Shown here piece after piece: positions 7,553 to 16,080 of a DNA stretch of 39,226 nucleotides; positions within the stretch are counted from its first letter, which is position 1, and each line of letters opens with the position of its first letter. Position numbers and translations under genes: made by a program. The notes beneath the pieces were generated by a model, which saw only the letters and a list, made by a program, of their open reading frames with translations, was not told the origin of the DNA and searched no databases. This DNA is from Candidatus Alloscybalousia intestinigallinarum. GTDB lineage: Bacteria; Bacillota_I; Bacilli_A; RF39; UBA660. The stretch covers positions 1-39,226 of the forward strand of contig DVKF01000044.1 of assembly GCA_018716115.1 (NCBI GenBank). The letters are read 5' to 3'.

Positions 7553-7602
7553 GGTAACGGGTGATATAAACTTAGACTATCTTTATCCCTGTTGCCACCT
7601 GC
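7553..7602 (+). terminator. Imperfect hairpin between paralogues B and C
   Basis: GGTAACGGG (7553-7561) pairs with CCCTGTTGCC (7587-7596) with one wobble and one bulge, then ACCTGCTTTT. A weak or partial terminator. No clear promoter follows, so paralogue C may depend on read-through. Confidence 0.4.
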
Positions 7603-7652
7603 TTTTCAAAAATTTTCATAAATAATAATCAATAAAGGAAAGGAAGATAAAC

Positions 7653-8537
7653 ATGGAAAAGAGAAAACGAAAAAGTCCAAAACTTCATTTAGGAGTACGT
7701 TTCTTTACCACTATATTAATTGGGTTAGTGGCTACGCCGGTAGTAGCGACTACATTACTACTCATGTCCCAAATACCAATGAGCATGGCACTTTTATATG
7801 GAACTATCCCAGGAATTGTTTTCGGAGGTCTAGTAGGTGCTGGTATAGGGGGACTTAACTATATTCATTCCAAACAAAAATTAGAAAAAGAGATAAATGA
7901 AAATGAAAATTTGTGGACGGAAGAAGAAAATAACAATGATAAAAACCAATCGTTAGCGGAAGAAAAAGCCAAGGCGAAGAAAGAACAACGGGAACAGAAA
8001 AAAGCGGAGCGTAAGCAACAAAAAGAAATCAAAAAACAACAGAAATTAGAAAACAAACAAGAAAAAATTTCTGAAAAGATAAAAAAAGGCTTTAATGAGG
8101 GAAAAAAACGCGCCAAAGAAGAAAGTGCGATAAGACGTAATAAAGTAAAAAAGAACAAAATAAATGATATAGATAAAGAAAATATTGTTCCTTTTAGAAA
8201 ACAAGAATCCAAAAAACAACAGCCAGAATCACAAACTACCTCGGTCAAAAAAGAGACAAAGCCATTATCTACTTACCATTTAGATAAGAATAATGAACCA
8301 AAAACGAAAACTGTTTTATTTAGTGATCCGTATAATCAAATGGCCAAAAAACAAAATCCATTTAATCATAATTTGACGATAAACGAAGAGAAAATTGTCG
8401 CTGATGTACTCGCTCGTTTAACAGAACTAAATCGTCAACTAGAAATTGCTCAACAAGAATTAATCAGACTACAACAACAATTAGCTGAGCTTGAAAAAAC
8501 AAATGAATATCAGACTAGTAAAACTAAAGTAAAATAG
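7653..8537 (+). CDS. Tandem membrane paralogue C with Lys/Gln/Glu coiled coil
   Basis: 294 residues, not recognised. Two N-terminal hydrophobic helices (about 15-38 and 46-70, the second Gly-rich) are followed by about 60 residues rich in Lys, Gln and Glu (around 105-165), strongly predicted as a long charged helix. Then comes the family signature: TYHLDKN, VLFSDPYNQ and LTINEEKI, followed by a final coiled coil (about 255-285). AAAGGAAAGG precedes the ATG. The coiled coils suggest self-association or partner binding, possibly among the three paralogues. Confidence 0.72.
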   Translation: MEKRKRKSPKLHLGVRFFTTILIGLVATPVVATTLLLMSQIPMSMALLYGTIPGIVFGGLVGAGIGGLNYIHSKQKLEKEINENENLWTEEENNNDKNQSLAEEKAKAKKEQREQKKAERKQQKEIKKQQKLENKQEKISEKIKKGFNEGKKRAKEESAIRRNKVKKNKINDIDKENIVPFRKQESKKQQPESQTTSVKKETKPLSTYHLDKNNEPKTKTVLFSDPYNQMAKKQNPFNHNLTINEEKIVADVLARLTELNRQLEIAQQELIRLQQQLAELEKTNEYQTSKTKVK

Positions 8538-8570
8538 AATCTACTCTTGCCAAAAGTAGATTCTTTTTCT
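8536..8570 (+). terminator. Terminator after paralogue C
   Basis: AGAATCTACT (8536-8545) and AGTAGATTCT (8555-8564), perfect 10-bp stem, then TTTTCT. It begins at the stop codon and closes the three-paralogue block. Confidence 0.88.
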
Positions 8571-8590
8571 ATACTAATATTGGTGATAAT

Positions 8591-9130
8591 ATGGAATTTA
8601 AACAAGTATTAGAAAAAAGAAGAAGTATTCGTAAATACACTCCTCAAAAGGTAGAAGACGAAAAAATAAAAGCCATAATTGAAGCTGGATTACTAGCTCC
8701 ATCTGCGCATAACACCCAACCTTGGCAAATTCTTATCGTTAGAGAAAGTATACCAGAAATCGTCAAATTATTAAAAGAAGAAGGACTAAAGCATCCTGAA
8801 GACGAAAGTATCAGTAAAACAGCTGATACCATTTCAAGAGGAAATACTTTACTACTAGTTTATAGCGACCACTTAGAAAATCCTGAATTCACTTGGTTAT
8901 CCATTGGCGCAATGATTGAGAATATGCTTTTAAAGGCAACAGATTTAGGACTAGGTTCCTTATGGATTGGCAATATTGTAAAAATCAGTAGTCAAGTTGC
9001 CCACTATTTTGAAATAGACGATACCAAACTACAACTAGTAAGTGCTGTTCTTTTAGGATACAAAGAAAAAGATCCGAAACCATTAGAAAGAAAAACGCTA
9101 GATAGCGCCATTCTTAAAGAAGAAAAATAA
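8591..9130 (+). CDS. Nitroreductase-family FMN protein
   Basis: 179 residues, the compact size of the family. The N-terminal RRSIRKYTPQKVE and APSAHNTQPWQILIV (about residues 36-50) are the usual FMN-phosphate and ring contacts; the Gly-rich LGLGSLWIGN near 118-127 and LGYKEKDPKP near the end also fit. Such enzymes are NAD(P)H-dependent flavin reductases with broad quinone/nitro substrates, usually homodimers in the cytoplasm. The true substrate cannot be told. It is monocistronic, between two terminators. Confidence 0.88.
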   Translation: MEFKQVLEKRRSIRKYTPQKVEDEKIKAIIEAGLLAPSAHNTQPWQILIVRESIPEIVKLLKEEGLKHPEDESISKTADTISRGNTLLLVYSDHLENPEFTWLSIGAMIENMLLKATDLGLGSLWIGNIVKISSQVAHYFEIDDTKLQLVSAVLLGYKEKDPKPLERKTLDSAILKEEK

Positions 9131-9148
9131 AACGTCTATCTTTTCAGT

Positions 9149-9180
9149 AAAGTTTAGTAAAAAAGCTAAACTTTTTTTCT
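9149..9180 (+). terminator. Terminator after the nitroreductase gene
   Basis: AAAGTTTAG (9149-9157) pairs with CTAAACTTT (9166-9174), followed by TTTTT. Confidence 0.85.
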
Positions 9181-9216
9181 TTAGTTTGTTACAATGAAAA
9201 AGGAGGTAATCACTAG

Positions 9217-11361
9217 ATGAATCAAGATATTATTAATGAAATTAGTGAACAATTAGCAATTAAAAATAAACAAGTAGAAGCAGTTTTAAAACTATTACAA
9301 GAAGGAAATACCATTCCTTTTATTGCTCGTTACCGAAAAGAAGTAACAGGAGCCTTAGATGAAGAACAAATTAGAAAAATTAACGAAGTTTATGAATATC
9401 AAGAAAACTTATTAAAACGAAAAGAAGATGTGATTCGTTTAATTGAGGAAAAGGGCTTATTAACTGATGAATTAAAACAGGCAATTATGGCTTGTCAAAA
9501 GTTAGTTGAAGTAGAAGATTTATATCGCCCATATAAAGAAAAAAAGAAAACCAAAGCAACGGATGCCATCAAGAACGGATTAGAGCCATTAGCCAAGATG
9601 ATGATGTCTTTTCCAACTAGTGGCAATCTAAACCAAATGGCAGAAAAGTTTATCACGGATAAAGTACCAACCGTAGAAGAGGCGATTCAAGGGGCTAAAT
9701 ATATCATTGCGGAATGGATTAGTGATAATGCCAGTTATCGAAAAGAGTTACGTCGTAGAATGATTAGAGATGGTTTACTAACTGCTAAGAAAAAGAAGAA
9801 TGCCATCGATGAGAAGAAAATATATGAGATGTACTATGACTACAGCGAACCAGTCAAGAAAATTAAAGCGCATCGTATCTTAGCGGTAAATCGAGGGGAA
9901 AAAGAAGATGTTTTAAGTGTTAGTATTTCGGTTAACGAAGAAGAAATGTTAGGATACTTAGAAACGAAAGTAATAAAAAATAAAACTTCGTTTGTAACTG
10001 CTGAGATTAAGGATGCGATAAAAGATAGTTATAAACGGTTAATTGCCCCTAGTATCGAACGAGAAATTCGAGCACAATTAAAAGAAGATGGGGAAGTAGT
10101 CGCCATCGAAAATTTCGCTAAAAATGTAGAAAGTCTATTATTGACACCACCTATGCGGGAAAAAACAGTATTAGGATTCGATCCGGCGTTTCGTACCGGA
10201 TGCAAATTAGCTGTTTTAGATCCAACCGGGAAAGTCCTAGCTATTGAGGTGATTTATCCGACTGAACCGCATCATAAAATAGAAGAGAGTAAAAGAGTCG
10301 TTCTTGATTTAATTAAACGTTACAACATTGATATTATTGCGATTGGAAACGGAACAGCTTCTCGAGAAAGTGAAGCTTTTATTGCCGATACCATCAAAGA
10401 ATCCCCACGACCTGTTGAATATGTTATTGTCAGTGAAGCAGGGGCTTCTGTTTATTCTGCATCTCCTCTTGCCATTCAAGAGTTCCCTGATTTAACCGTC
10501 GAAAAAAGAAGTGCTATTTCGATTGGAAGAAGATTACAAGACTCTTTATCGGAACTAGTAAAAATCGATCCCAAAAGTATCGGTGTTGGTCTCTATCAGC
10601 ATGATGTTCAAGGAAAGAAATTAGACGATACCCTAGAGTTTGTTGTAACTAAAGCCGTAAACCAAGTCGGGGTAAATGTTAATACCGCTTCTTCTTCCTT
10701 ATTAAAATATGTTTCCGGATTAACCAAAAAAGCCATTGATTCTCTTCTACATTACCGAGAACTTCATGGAAAAATTACTTCCCGTGAAGAAATTCACCAA
10801 ATTCAAGGAATCAGTGACAAAGTCTATGAACAATCTATCGGTTTTATTCGGGTTCAAGAAGGAACAAATCCCCTAGATAGAACCTCTATCCATCCAGAAA
10901 GTTATCCTGTTGCAGAACAACTATTGTCCTCTTTAGGCTTTACCCCTAACGATGTTGGTTCCCCAGCTTTAAAGGAAAAACTAGCTAATTTTGATCTAAA
11001 AAATACTGATCTTCAAGTAGATAGTTATACACTTCAAGATATCGTCGAAGCGCTTCAAAAACCAAATCGTGATCCTCGAGATGAATTACCTAAGCCACTT
11101 TTAAAAAGTGATGTTCTTCATATCGAAGATCTTCATATTGGAGATAAACTTCAAGGAACAGTACGTAATGTTGTCGACTTTGGGTTATTTATCGATATTG
11201 GACTCCATCAAGATGGATTAGCTCATATTTCTAAATTAACGAATCAATACATTAAACATCCTTCAGAATTGTTTTCAGTGGGCGATATTGTCGACTGTTA
11301 TGTCATCGATATCAAAAAAGATCAAGAGAAAGTTTCTTTAAGTTTAATAGAAGGAAAATAG
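9217..11361 (+). CDS. tex: Tex-family S1 RNA-binding protein
   Basis: 714 residues, close to the usual Tex length. Order: helical Tex N-terminal region with IPFIARYRKEVTGALDE (about 34-50), a YqgF/RNase H-like fold beginning at VLGFDPAFRTGCKLAVLD (about 319-336), helix-hairpin-helix elements in VNVNTASSSLLKYVSGL (about 490-507), and a C-terminal S1 domain (about 643-712, GTVRNVVDFGLFIDIG). Tex binds RNA and associates with transcription complexes; in pathogens it affects gene expression and stress tolerance. AAGGAGG (9200-9206) is the ribosome site. The next gene starts on the base after the stop. Confidence 0.96.
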   Translation: MNQDIINEISEQLAIKNKQVEAVLKLLQEGNTIPFIARYRKEVTGALDEEQIRKINEVYEYQENLLKRKEDVIRLIEEKGLLTDELKQAIMACQKLVEVEDLYRPYKEKKKTKATDAIKNGLEPLAKMMMSFPTSGNLNQMAEKFITDKVPTVEEAIQGAKYIIAEWISDNASYRKELRRRMIRDGLLTAKKKKNAIDEKKIYEMYYDYSEPVKKIKAHRILAVNRGEKEDVLSVSISVNEEEMLGYLETKVIKNKTSFVTAEIKDAIKDSYKRLIAPSIEREIRAQLKEDGEVVAIENFAKNVESLLLTPPMREKTVLGFDPAFRTGCKLAVLDPTGKVLAIEVIYPTEPHHKIEESKRVVLDLIKRYNIDIIAIGNGTASRESEAFIADTIKESPRPVEYVIVSEAGASVYSASPLAIQEFPDLTVEKRSAISIGRRLQDSLSELVKIDPKSIGVGLYQHDVQGKKLDDTLEFVVTKAVNQVGVNVNTASSSLLKYVSGLTKKAIDSLLHYRELHGKITSREEIHQIQGISDKVYEQSIGFIRVQEGTNPLDRTSIHPESYPVAEQLLSSLGFTPNDVGSPALKEKLANFDLKNTDLQVDSYTLQDIVEALQKPNRDPRDELPKPLLKSDVLHIEDLHIGDKLQGTVRNVVDFGLFIDIGLHQDGLAHISKLTNQYIKHPSELFSVGDIVDCYVIDIKKDQEKVSLSLIEGK

Positions 11362-11930
11362 ATGATGAGTAAGATAGAAATCAAAGCCCAGATTAAAGAG
11401 TTAGAAGATGAACTAAGAAAACTTCATGCTTTAGAAAAATACGGCTACTCGATGAATACCGTACAAAGAATTATGGATATTAACCACCAAATTAGTCTCC
11501 TAGAATCTGAGTATCCTTATGCGGATGGCCCAACCTACCAAGGCGACGAAATCGATTTGTATTTAAATGAACAAGAACAAGAATCAAATGCTCTAGAAGG
11601 GGAGTACTATACGATTACCTTTCACGGCACAACAAAGAGAATAGGAACCCTTCGCCTTAGTTTAGAACTAGACAAGATTATTCCTTTTTATGCAAATGTT
11701 GGTTATTCTATTCTTCCAAAATATCGAGGTAATCACTATGCCTTAAAAACTTTGGAACTTGTTCGCCCAGATCTCCTAAAAAAGGGTTTTTCCACGATTA
11801 AAATTACCGCTATCCTGATAATATCGCTTCCATTAAAACAATTGAAGCCTTTGGTGGTCAAAAGCTAAATCCTGAAGAAGGAGAAAATTGGAATACCTAT
11901 GAAGTAGATCTCACTAGAAGTAAAAAATAA
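11362..11930 (+). pseudogene. GNAT acetyltransferase, frameshifted near 11808
   Basis: The first frame (11362-11868) gives a coiled N-terminus (1-50) and a GNAT core with NVGYSILPKYRGNHYALKTL, the acetyl-CoA region (Arg/Gly loop). After FSTIKIT the frame becomes nonsense (AILIISLPLK). Moving one base back at 11808 restores YPDNIASIKTIEAFGGQKL and runs to TAA at 11928-11930, the expected GNAT C-terminus. A single base is therefore missing, either a true mutation or a sequencing slip. The intact protein would be about 189 residues. It starts directly after tex and is probably cotranscribed. Confidence 0.82.
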
Positions 11931-11957
11931 AAAAATGTATTCGGAAAACAAAAATGA

Positions 11958-11996
11958 GAAAAAGCACTTGTAAAGCGAGTGTCTTTTTCCTTTTTT
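11958..11996 (+). terminator. Terminator of the tex operon
   Basis: GAAAAAGCACTTG (11958-11970) pairs with CGAGTG-T-CTTTTTC (11976-11989) with one bulge and one G-U, followed by TTTTTT. Confidence 0.8.
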
Positions 11997-12004
11997 AGTG
12001 TGTA

Positions 12005-12240
12005 AATCGAACAAGAAAAAATGACGAAAAATCAAAAAAAGTAAAAAGTTGGGAAAACGATTTTTGCGAAAAAAGTAAAAAAGCAAAAAAAGTCAAGAGA
12101 AAAATAAAAAAATATAATTCTTATATAAAATAAGGAAAAAATGAGATGTTGACATAATTTTTAAAGCGAGAAAAAAATCGAAAAAATGCAAAAATGCGAA
12201 AAAACGAAAAATGTAAAATTCGAAAAAAAAGAGAAAAGTC
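12005..12240 (+). other. A-tract-rich upstream region of the nrd operon
   Basis: The 312 bases between the tex terminator and nrdD hold no gene. About 20 runs of 4-8 A (or T at 12061-12065) recur every 8-10 bases, for example centred near 12019, 12029, 12037, 12045, 12055 and, in a second block, 12174, 12183, 12192, 12201, 12209. This is the pattern of intrinsically bent DNA or UP elements. An isolated TTGACA lies at about 12150 without a partner -10. Confidence 0.6.
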
Positions 12241-12241
12241 G

Positions 12242-12271
12242 TTGACCGATTGACCAACATAGTTATACAAT
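12242..12271 (+). promoter_or_regulatory. Promoter of the nrdD operon
   Basis: TTGACC (12242-12247), 18-bp spacer, TACAAT (12266-12271). A second TTGACC at 12250-12255 makes a direct repeat of the -35 region. No NrdR-box palindrome pair was recognised. Confidence 0.65.
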
Positions 12272-12308
12272 CGAATTAACAAAAAAATAGGAGTGGAGAA
12301 GTGGTAAA

Positions 12309-14621
12309 ATGACAGATACAGTAGAAGAAGTAAAAGAATTGATGGTAGTCAAGCGAAATGGAAAGAAAGTAGAGTTTGATGGCTCTAAGATTGCTTTAGC
12401 AATAAAAAAAGGATTCGATAGTATCGTCAGTTCTGATCAAGAAGAAAAAGGCGAAAGAAAATACAGTGAAAAAGATATTCAAAAAGTGTATCAATCAGTA
12501 CTTAATCGTATTGATAAAGAATATCACGACGCCGGAAAAATAAAAATAGAAGAAATTCAGGATATGATTGAAGAAGAGTTAGAGAAAAAAGGATACGAAG
12601 ATGTTTATCGTTCTTTTTCAGAATATCGTGATCGTAGAAATCAGTCGCGTCAAAGCTTTGCTGATGATAAAAAGATGCATAAATTTTTAAAATCATTGGA
12701 AAATTTAGGCTTAAAGTCAGCAAATGAAGAAGATGCTAAACGGGAAAATGCCAACATAGATGGCAATAGCCCAATGGGAACGATGCTTCAATACGGAGCA
12801 ACTGTATCAAAAGAGTTTGCAAAAGCATACTTGATGAAGCCTAAATATGCCGAAGCTCATGATAGTGGAGAAATTCACATCCATGATATGGATTTCTTCG
12901 CAATGGGAACAACGACTTGTTGCCAAATTGATTTATCGCGCTTATTTAAAAATGGGTTTGATACCGGGCACGGATATATTAGGCCGCCTCAAGATATCAG
13001 TACTTATGGTTCTCTTGCTGCAATTGCGATTCAAGCCAATCAAAACGATCAACATGGCGGCCAATCCGTACCAGCCTTTGATTACTATATGGCACCAGGC
13101 GTATTAAAAACATTCAAGAAACAATTCAAACAAGCCATCTATGATAGTTTGGATTTAGAAGGCTTTCTTCCATTTATCAATATGGAAAAATTTGCAAAAG
13201 AAGTAGATAAACTAGAATCAATCGAGTTTGATCATCAAATTTTCTATCCATTTGCAAAAGAATCAGAAGAAATTAAAAAGATTATCGAAATGAGTTATGA
13301 AAAAGCACTTCAGAAAACGAATCGAGCAACTCAGCAGACAATGGAAGCGTTCATTCATAATTTAAACACGATGCATTCTCGTGCAGGAGCTCAAGTTCCA
13401 TTCTCATCAGTAAATTTAGGAACAGATACTTCGCCAGAAGGGAGAATGGTAATTAGGAACTTCTTAGAAGCAACGGAAGCCGGCTTAGGACATGGAGAAA
13501 CCCCAATTTTCCCAGTATCTATTTTCAAAATTAAAGAGGGAATCAATTACAATCCGGGAGATCCAAATTATGATTTATTCAAGTTGGCTTGTAAAGTTTC
13601 TGCTAAGAGATTGTTCCCAAATTTCTCTTTCGTAGATGCCCCATTTAATTTACAATTTTATAAACCGGGAGATATCAATACAGAAATTGCTTATATGGGA
13701 TGCCGAACAAGAGTAATTTCTGATGTGACAGATCCTAATCATCAGGTAGTAACTGGCAGAGGAAATTTATCTTGGACAACGATTAATCTACCACGTTTAG
13801 GCATAAAACATGGAATTTGTTTAAAAGAACGGGATAAGGCAGACATGAAAGGTTTCTATCAGGAGTTAGAAGAATTGATGGATATGGTTAAGGATCAACT
13901 ACTAGAACGTTTTGAAATTCAATGCAATAAACACAATTATAATTTCCCATTCCTTTTAGGACAAGGTGTATGGAATGATGGAGAAAAATTAAAACCAACT
14001 GACCGCCTTCGTAAGGTATGGAAACATGGTAGTTTATCCATCGGATTCATCGGACTAGCAGAATGCTTAAAAGCATTAATAGGAAAACATCACGGAGAAA
14101 ACGAAGAAGCGCAAAAATTAGGATTAGAAATCATTGGCTTCATGCGTAAGAAATGTGATGAATATGCAGAAAAATATAATTTAAACTTTGCTTGTCTAGC
14201 AACACCAGCAGAAGGTTTATCGGGTAGATTTACCAATATTGATAAAGCTATCTACGGTAAGATAAAAGGAGTAACTGATCGTGAATACTATACCAATTCA
14301 TTCCATGTGCCTGTTTACTACAACACGAGCATTACCCATAAAATAAAAACTGAGGCACCATATCATGAATTGACAAATGGTGGTCATATTTCTTACATTG
14401 AATTAGATGGAGATGCCGTTCAAAATGTCGAAGCTTTTGAAAAAATTATTCGTTTAATGAAAGAATCAGGGATTGGTTATGGAGCGATTAATCATCCAGT
14501 AGACCGCGATCCAGTTTGTGGTTATGTTGGTGTGATTGGTGATGTCTGCCCAGGATGTGGAAGACATGAATTTGAAAGTATTCCAATCGAGCGCCTACAT
14601 GGTAGCGATTGTGGATGCTAA
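12309..14621 (+). CDS. nrdD: Anaerobic ribonucleoside-triphosphate reductase, large chain lacking the glycyl-radical tail
   Basis: 770 residues. An ATP-cone (about 11-105, VVKRNGKKVEFDGSKI) gives allosteric control. The barrel carries TTTCCQIDL (Cys204/205) and MGCRTRV (Cys465), the conserved cysteines needed for thiyl-radical chemistry. Near the end VCGYVGVIGDVCPGCGRHE (Cys737/747/750) is the zinc-ribbon region. Normal NrdD continues from here into the glycyl-radical loop (RRVTGYL and following); this protein instead ends FESIPIERLHGSDCGC and stops at 14619. The missing tail is encoded 48 bases downstream in the same frame, as an independent gene. The enzyme makes deoxynucleotides without oxygen and cannot hold a radical without that second chain. 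Confidence 0.93.
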   Translation: MTDTVEEVKELMVVKRNGKKVEFDGSKIALAIKKGFDSIVSSDQEEKGERKYSEKDIQKVYQSVLNRIDKEYHDAGKIKIEEIQDMIEEELEKKGYEDVYRSFSEYRDRRNQSRQSFADDKKMHKFLKSLENLGLKSANEEDAKRENANIDGNSPMGTMLQYGATVSKEFAKAYLMKPKYAEAHDSGEIHIHDMDFFAMGTTTCCQIDLSRLFKNGFDTGHGYIRPPQDISTYGSLAAIAIQANQNDQHGGQSVPAFDYYMAPGVLKTFKKQFKQAIYDSLDLEGFLPFINMEKFAKEVDKLESIEFDHQIFYPFAKESEEIKKIIEMSYEKALQKTNRATQQTMEAFIHNLNTMHSRAGAQVPFSSVNLGTDTSPEGRMVIRNFLEATEAGLGHGETPIFPVSIFKIKEGINYNPGDPNYDLFKLACKVSAKRLFPNFSFVDAPFNLQFYKPGDINTEIAYMGCRTRVISDVTDPNHQVVTGRGNLSWTTINLPRLGIKHGICLKERDKADMKGFYQELEELMDMVKDQLLERFEIQCNKHNYNFPFLLGQGVWNDGEKLKPTDRLRKVWKHGSLSIGFIGLAECLKALIGKHHGENEEAQKLGLEIIGFMRKKCDEYAEKYNLNFACLATPAEGLSGRFTNIDKAIYGKIKGVTDREYYTNSFHVPVYYNTSITHKIKTEAPYHELTNGGHISYIELDGDAVQNVEAFEKIIRLMKESGIGYGAINHPVDRDPVCGYVGVIGDVCPGCGRHEFESIPIERLHGSDCGC

Positions 14622-14669
14622 ATAAAAAGTAAGTTAGAATAAAAAGATAGAATAAAGGAGGAAAAAATA

Positions 14670-14852
14670 ATGGAAAAAACAGTTGGAGAAGGAGTAAAAT
14701 TTGAAAGGATTAGAAGAGTAACCGGATATCTTGCTGGAGATGTAAGCCGCTTTAATAATGGTAAGAGAGCCGAAGAAAGAGATCGTGTTAAACATAGCGG
14801 TCTTAAAGAATTAATGAATCAAAAAAACGACACCAACATGGAAGCAGAGTAA
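14670..14852 (+). CDS. Separate glycyl-radical domain of NrdD (60 residues)
   Basis: MEKTVGEGVK then FERIRRVTGYLAGDVSRFNN and GKRAEERDRVKH: the C-terminal tail of class III reductases, with the radical glycine at Gly19 in VTGYL. It is a real gene rather than a broken end: AAAGGAGG (14654-14661) lies eight bases before its ATG, and two in-frame stops (14619-14621, 14640-14642) separate it from nrdD. Its stop (14850-14852) is one base before nrdG. The role inferred is to dock on the NrdD barrel and be activated by NrdG, forming a three-part enzyme; the nearest analogy is YfiD/GrcA, a free glycyl-radical domain that repairs pyruvate formate-lyase. Confidence 0.87.
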   Translation: MEKTVGEGVKFERIRRVTGYLAGDVSRFNNGKRAEERDRVKHSGLKELMNQKNDTNMEAE

Positions 14853-14853
14853 A

Positions 14854-15414
14854 ATGAAAATTAGATTAGCCGCTAGCTTACAAGCGGATAGTATCGTCGA
14901 TGGCGAAGGAATTAGAACCGTAGTTTGGACGCAAGGATGTCCTCATCATTGTCCGGGTTGTCATAACCCAGAAACTCATGATTTTCTAGGTGGAAGAGAG
15001 TTCGATGTCGAAGAAATTATCGCTGAACTTGACAACTTAGAAGATCAAGATGGTTTGACATTTTCTGGTGGGGATCCCTTTGCTCAGCCAGGTGCTTGCT
15101 GCGCTATCGCTAAATATGCCAAATCGAAAGATTGGAATATATGGTGCTATACAGGCTATCTTTTTGAAGATTTAATGAAACTGTCACGTACTAATCGCGA
15201 AATCACCAACTTCTTAAATTATATCGATGTATTAGTAGATGGAAAATTTGTTCTAGCAAAAAGAAGCCTCAGCACCGCCTATCGTGGAAGTACCAATCAA
15301 AGAATTATAGATGTAAAGAAAAGCTTAAAAGCCGGTCATGTAATTACTATAGATAAATACGATCATAAAGAAGAAAGCAGAGAAAGACAAAAACCGGTAG
15401 GGCTATATCTTTAA
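14854..15414 (+). CDS. nrdG: Anaerobic ribonucleotide reductase activase (radical SAM)
   Basis: 186 residues. CPHHCPGC (Cys29, Cys33, Cys36) is the CX3CX2C site for the [4Fe-4S] cluster that splits S-adenosylmethionine; LTFSGGDPF (about 68-76) is the SAM-binding GGE-like motif. The family makes the glycyl radical on NrdD. Here its target glycine would be on the 60-residue neighbour, whose stop is one base upstream, so expression is tightly coupled. The C-terminal extension rich in charged residues is short. Confidence 0.94.
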   Translation: MKIRLAASLQADSIVDGEGIRTVVWTQGCPHHCPGCHNPETHDFLGGREFDVEEIIAELDNLEDQDGLTFSGGDPFAQPGACCAIAKYAKSKDWNIWCYTGYLFEDLMKLSRTNREITNFLNYIDVLVDGKFVLAKRSLSTAYRGSTNQRIIDVKKSLKAGHVITIDKYDHKEESRERQKPVGLYL

Positions 15415-15416
15415 AT

Positions 15417-15443
15417 AAAAGAGGGGTATCCCTCTTTTTGTTT
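15417..15443 (+). terminator. Terminator of the nrd operon
   Basis: AAAAGAGGG (15417-15425) and CCCTCTTTT (15430-15438) with a four-base loop, then TG and TTT. It begins right after the nrdG stop. Confidence 0.85.
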
Positions 15444-15562
15444 GGAAAAATATATTAAACGTATATTTTCATCTAAAAAAAATCAGTAAAAAGTGAAGAC
15501 AAAGAGAAAAATATTTGTTAAAATAAAATAGAAAAATAAAAAGAAATAAAAGGAGTGGAAAA

Positions 15563-16027
15563 ATGAAAATCAAAAAAGAGCAGTTGATTCCAATCATTGC
15601 GATTATTCTAGGATTAATTTTAGTGGTTGTCGGTGTGATTTTATTTGCTCAAAATAAAGACACTGAACAAAATAATAAAAACACAGAGGAAACTTTAGCT
15701 AAAGAATATTTTTGCACTCGCGAATTAACTACTGATGAATATGAAATGCAAAGTGAATATCATATTTATGCGGATGATAATGGGAATCTAATCAGAAATC
15801 AATTTGATATGAAAACAACTTATTTAACAGATGAGTTATATCAACAATATACTGCCGATAGCGCCCAATACGACGATCCAATGACAACGTATGATCCAGA
15901 AACTAGAACAGTAACTGTAACATCAGATTATCAATATGATACTGGTGAAGGAACAACAATTATCAATTTTAAAGAATTCAAAGAAGAAATCGAAAGTAAT
16001 GAATTTGTTTGTACAGCGATAGAGTAA
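15563..16027 (+). CDS. Anchored extracellular protein, unknown
   Basis: 154 residues. A basic start and one hydrophobic helix (about 8-30) anchor a roughly 115-residue outer domain. Two cysteines frame the domain (YFCTR near residue 51, FVCTAIE at the end) and could form a disulfide. The strand pattern (YEMQSEYHIYADDNGNL, RTVTVTSDYQYDTGEG) suggests a small beta-rich fold. No cleavable lipobox is present. The XRE-membrane protein at 37310 carries a similarly sized outer domain that also begins and ends with cysteine; relatedness is only suspected. AGGAGTGG precedes the ATG. Confidence 0.75.
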   Translation: MKIKKEQLIPIIAIILGLILVVVGVILFAQNKDTEQNNKNTEETLAKEYFCTRELTTDEYEMQSEYHIYADDNGNLIRNQFDMKTTYLTDELYQQYTADSAQYDDPMTTYDPETRTVTVTSDYQYDTGEGTTIINFKEFKEEIESNEFVCTAIE

Positions 16028-16080
16028 AGAACAAAAAGAAAGAAGAAAAGCTGGATAAAAGATAGTAGAAATATCGTTTT

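Noticed and set aside
7865..8248. Minus-strand 127-residue Ser/Phe/Cys-rich frame
   Set aside because: It mirrors the Lys/Gln/Glu codons of paralogue C on the plus strand; no start context.
8547..8575. TTGCCA-17-TATACT promoter for the nitroreductase gene inside the preceding terminator
   Set aside because: Transcription would start about nine bases before the ATG and would remove the ribosome site, so the match is probably chance.
11865..12086. Minus-strand 73-residue frame rich in Phe and Leu
   Set aside because: It is the complement of A-rich upstream DNA, without a ribosome site or recognisable protein features.
15450..15476. Inverted repeat GAAAAATATA/TATATTTTC after the nrd terminator
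   Set aside because: Short, purely AT-rich and with one unpaired base; likely composition rather than an operator.
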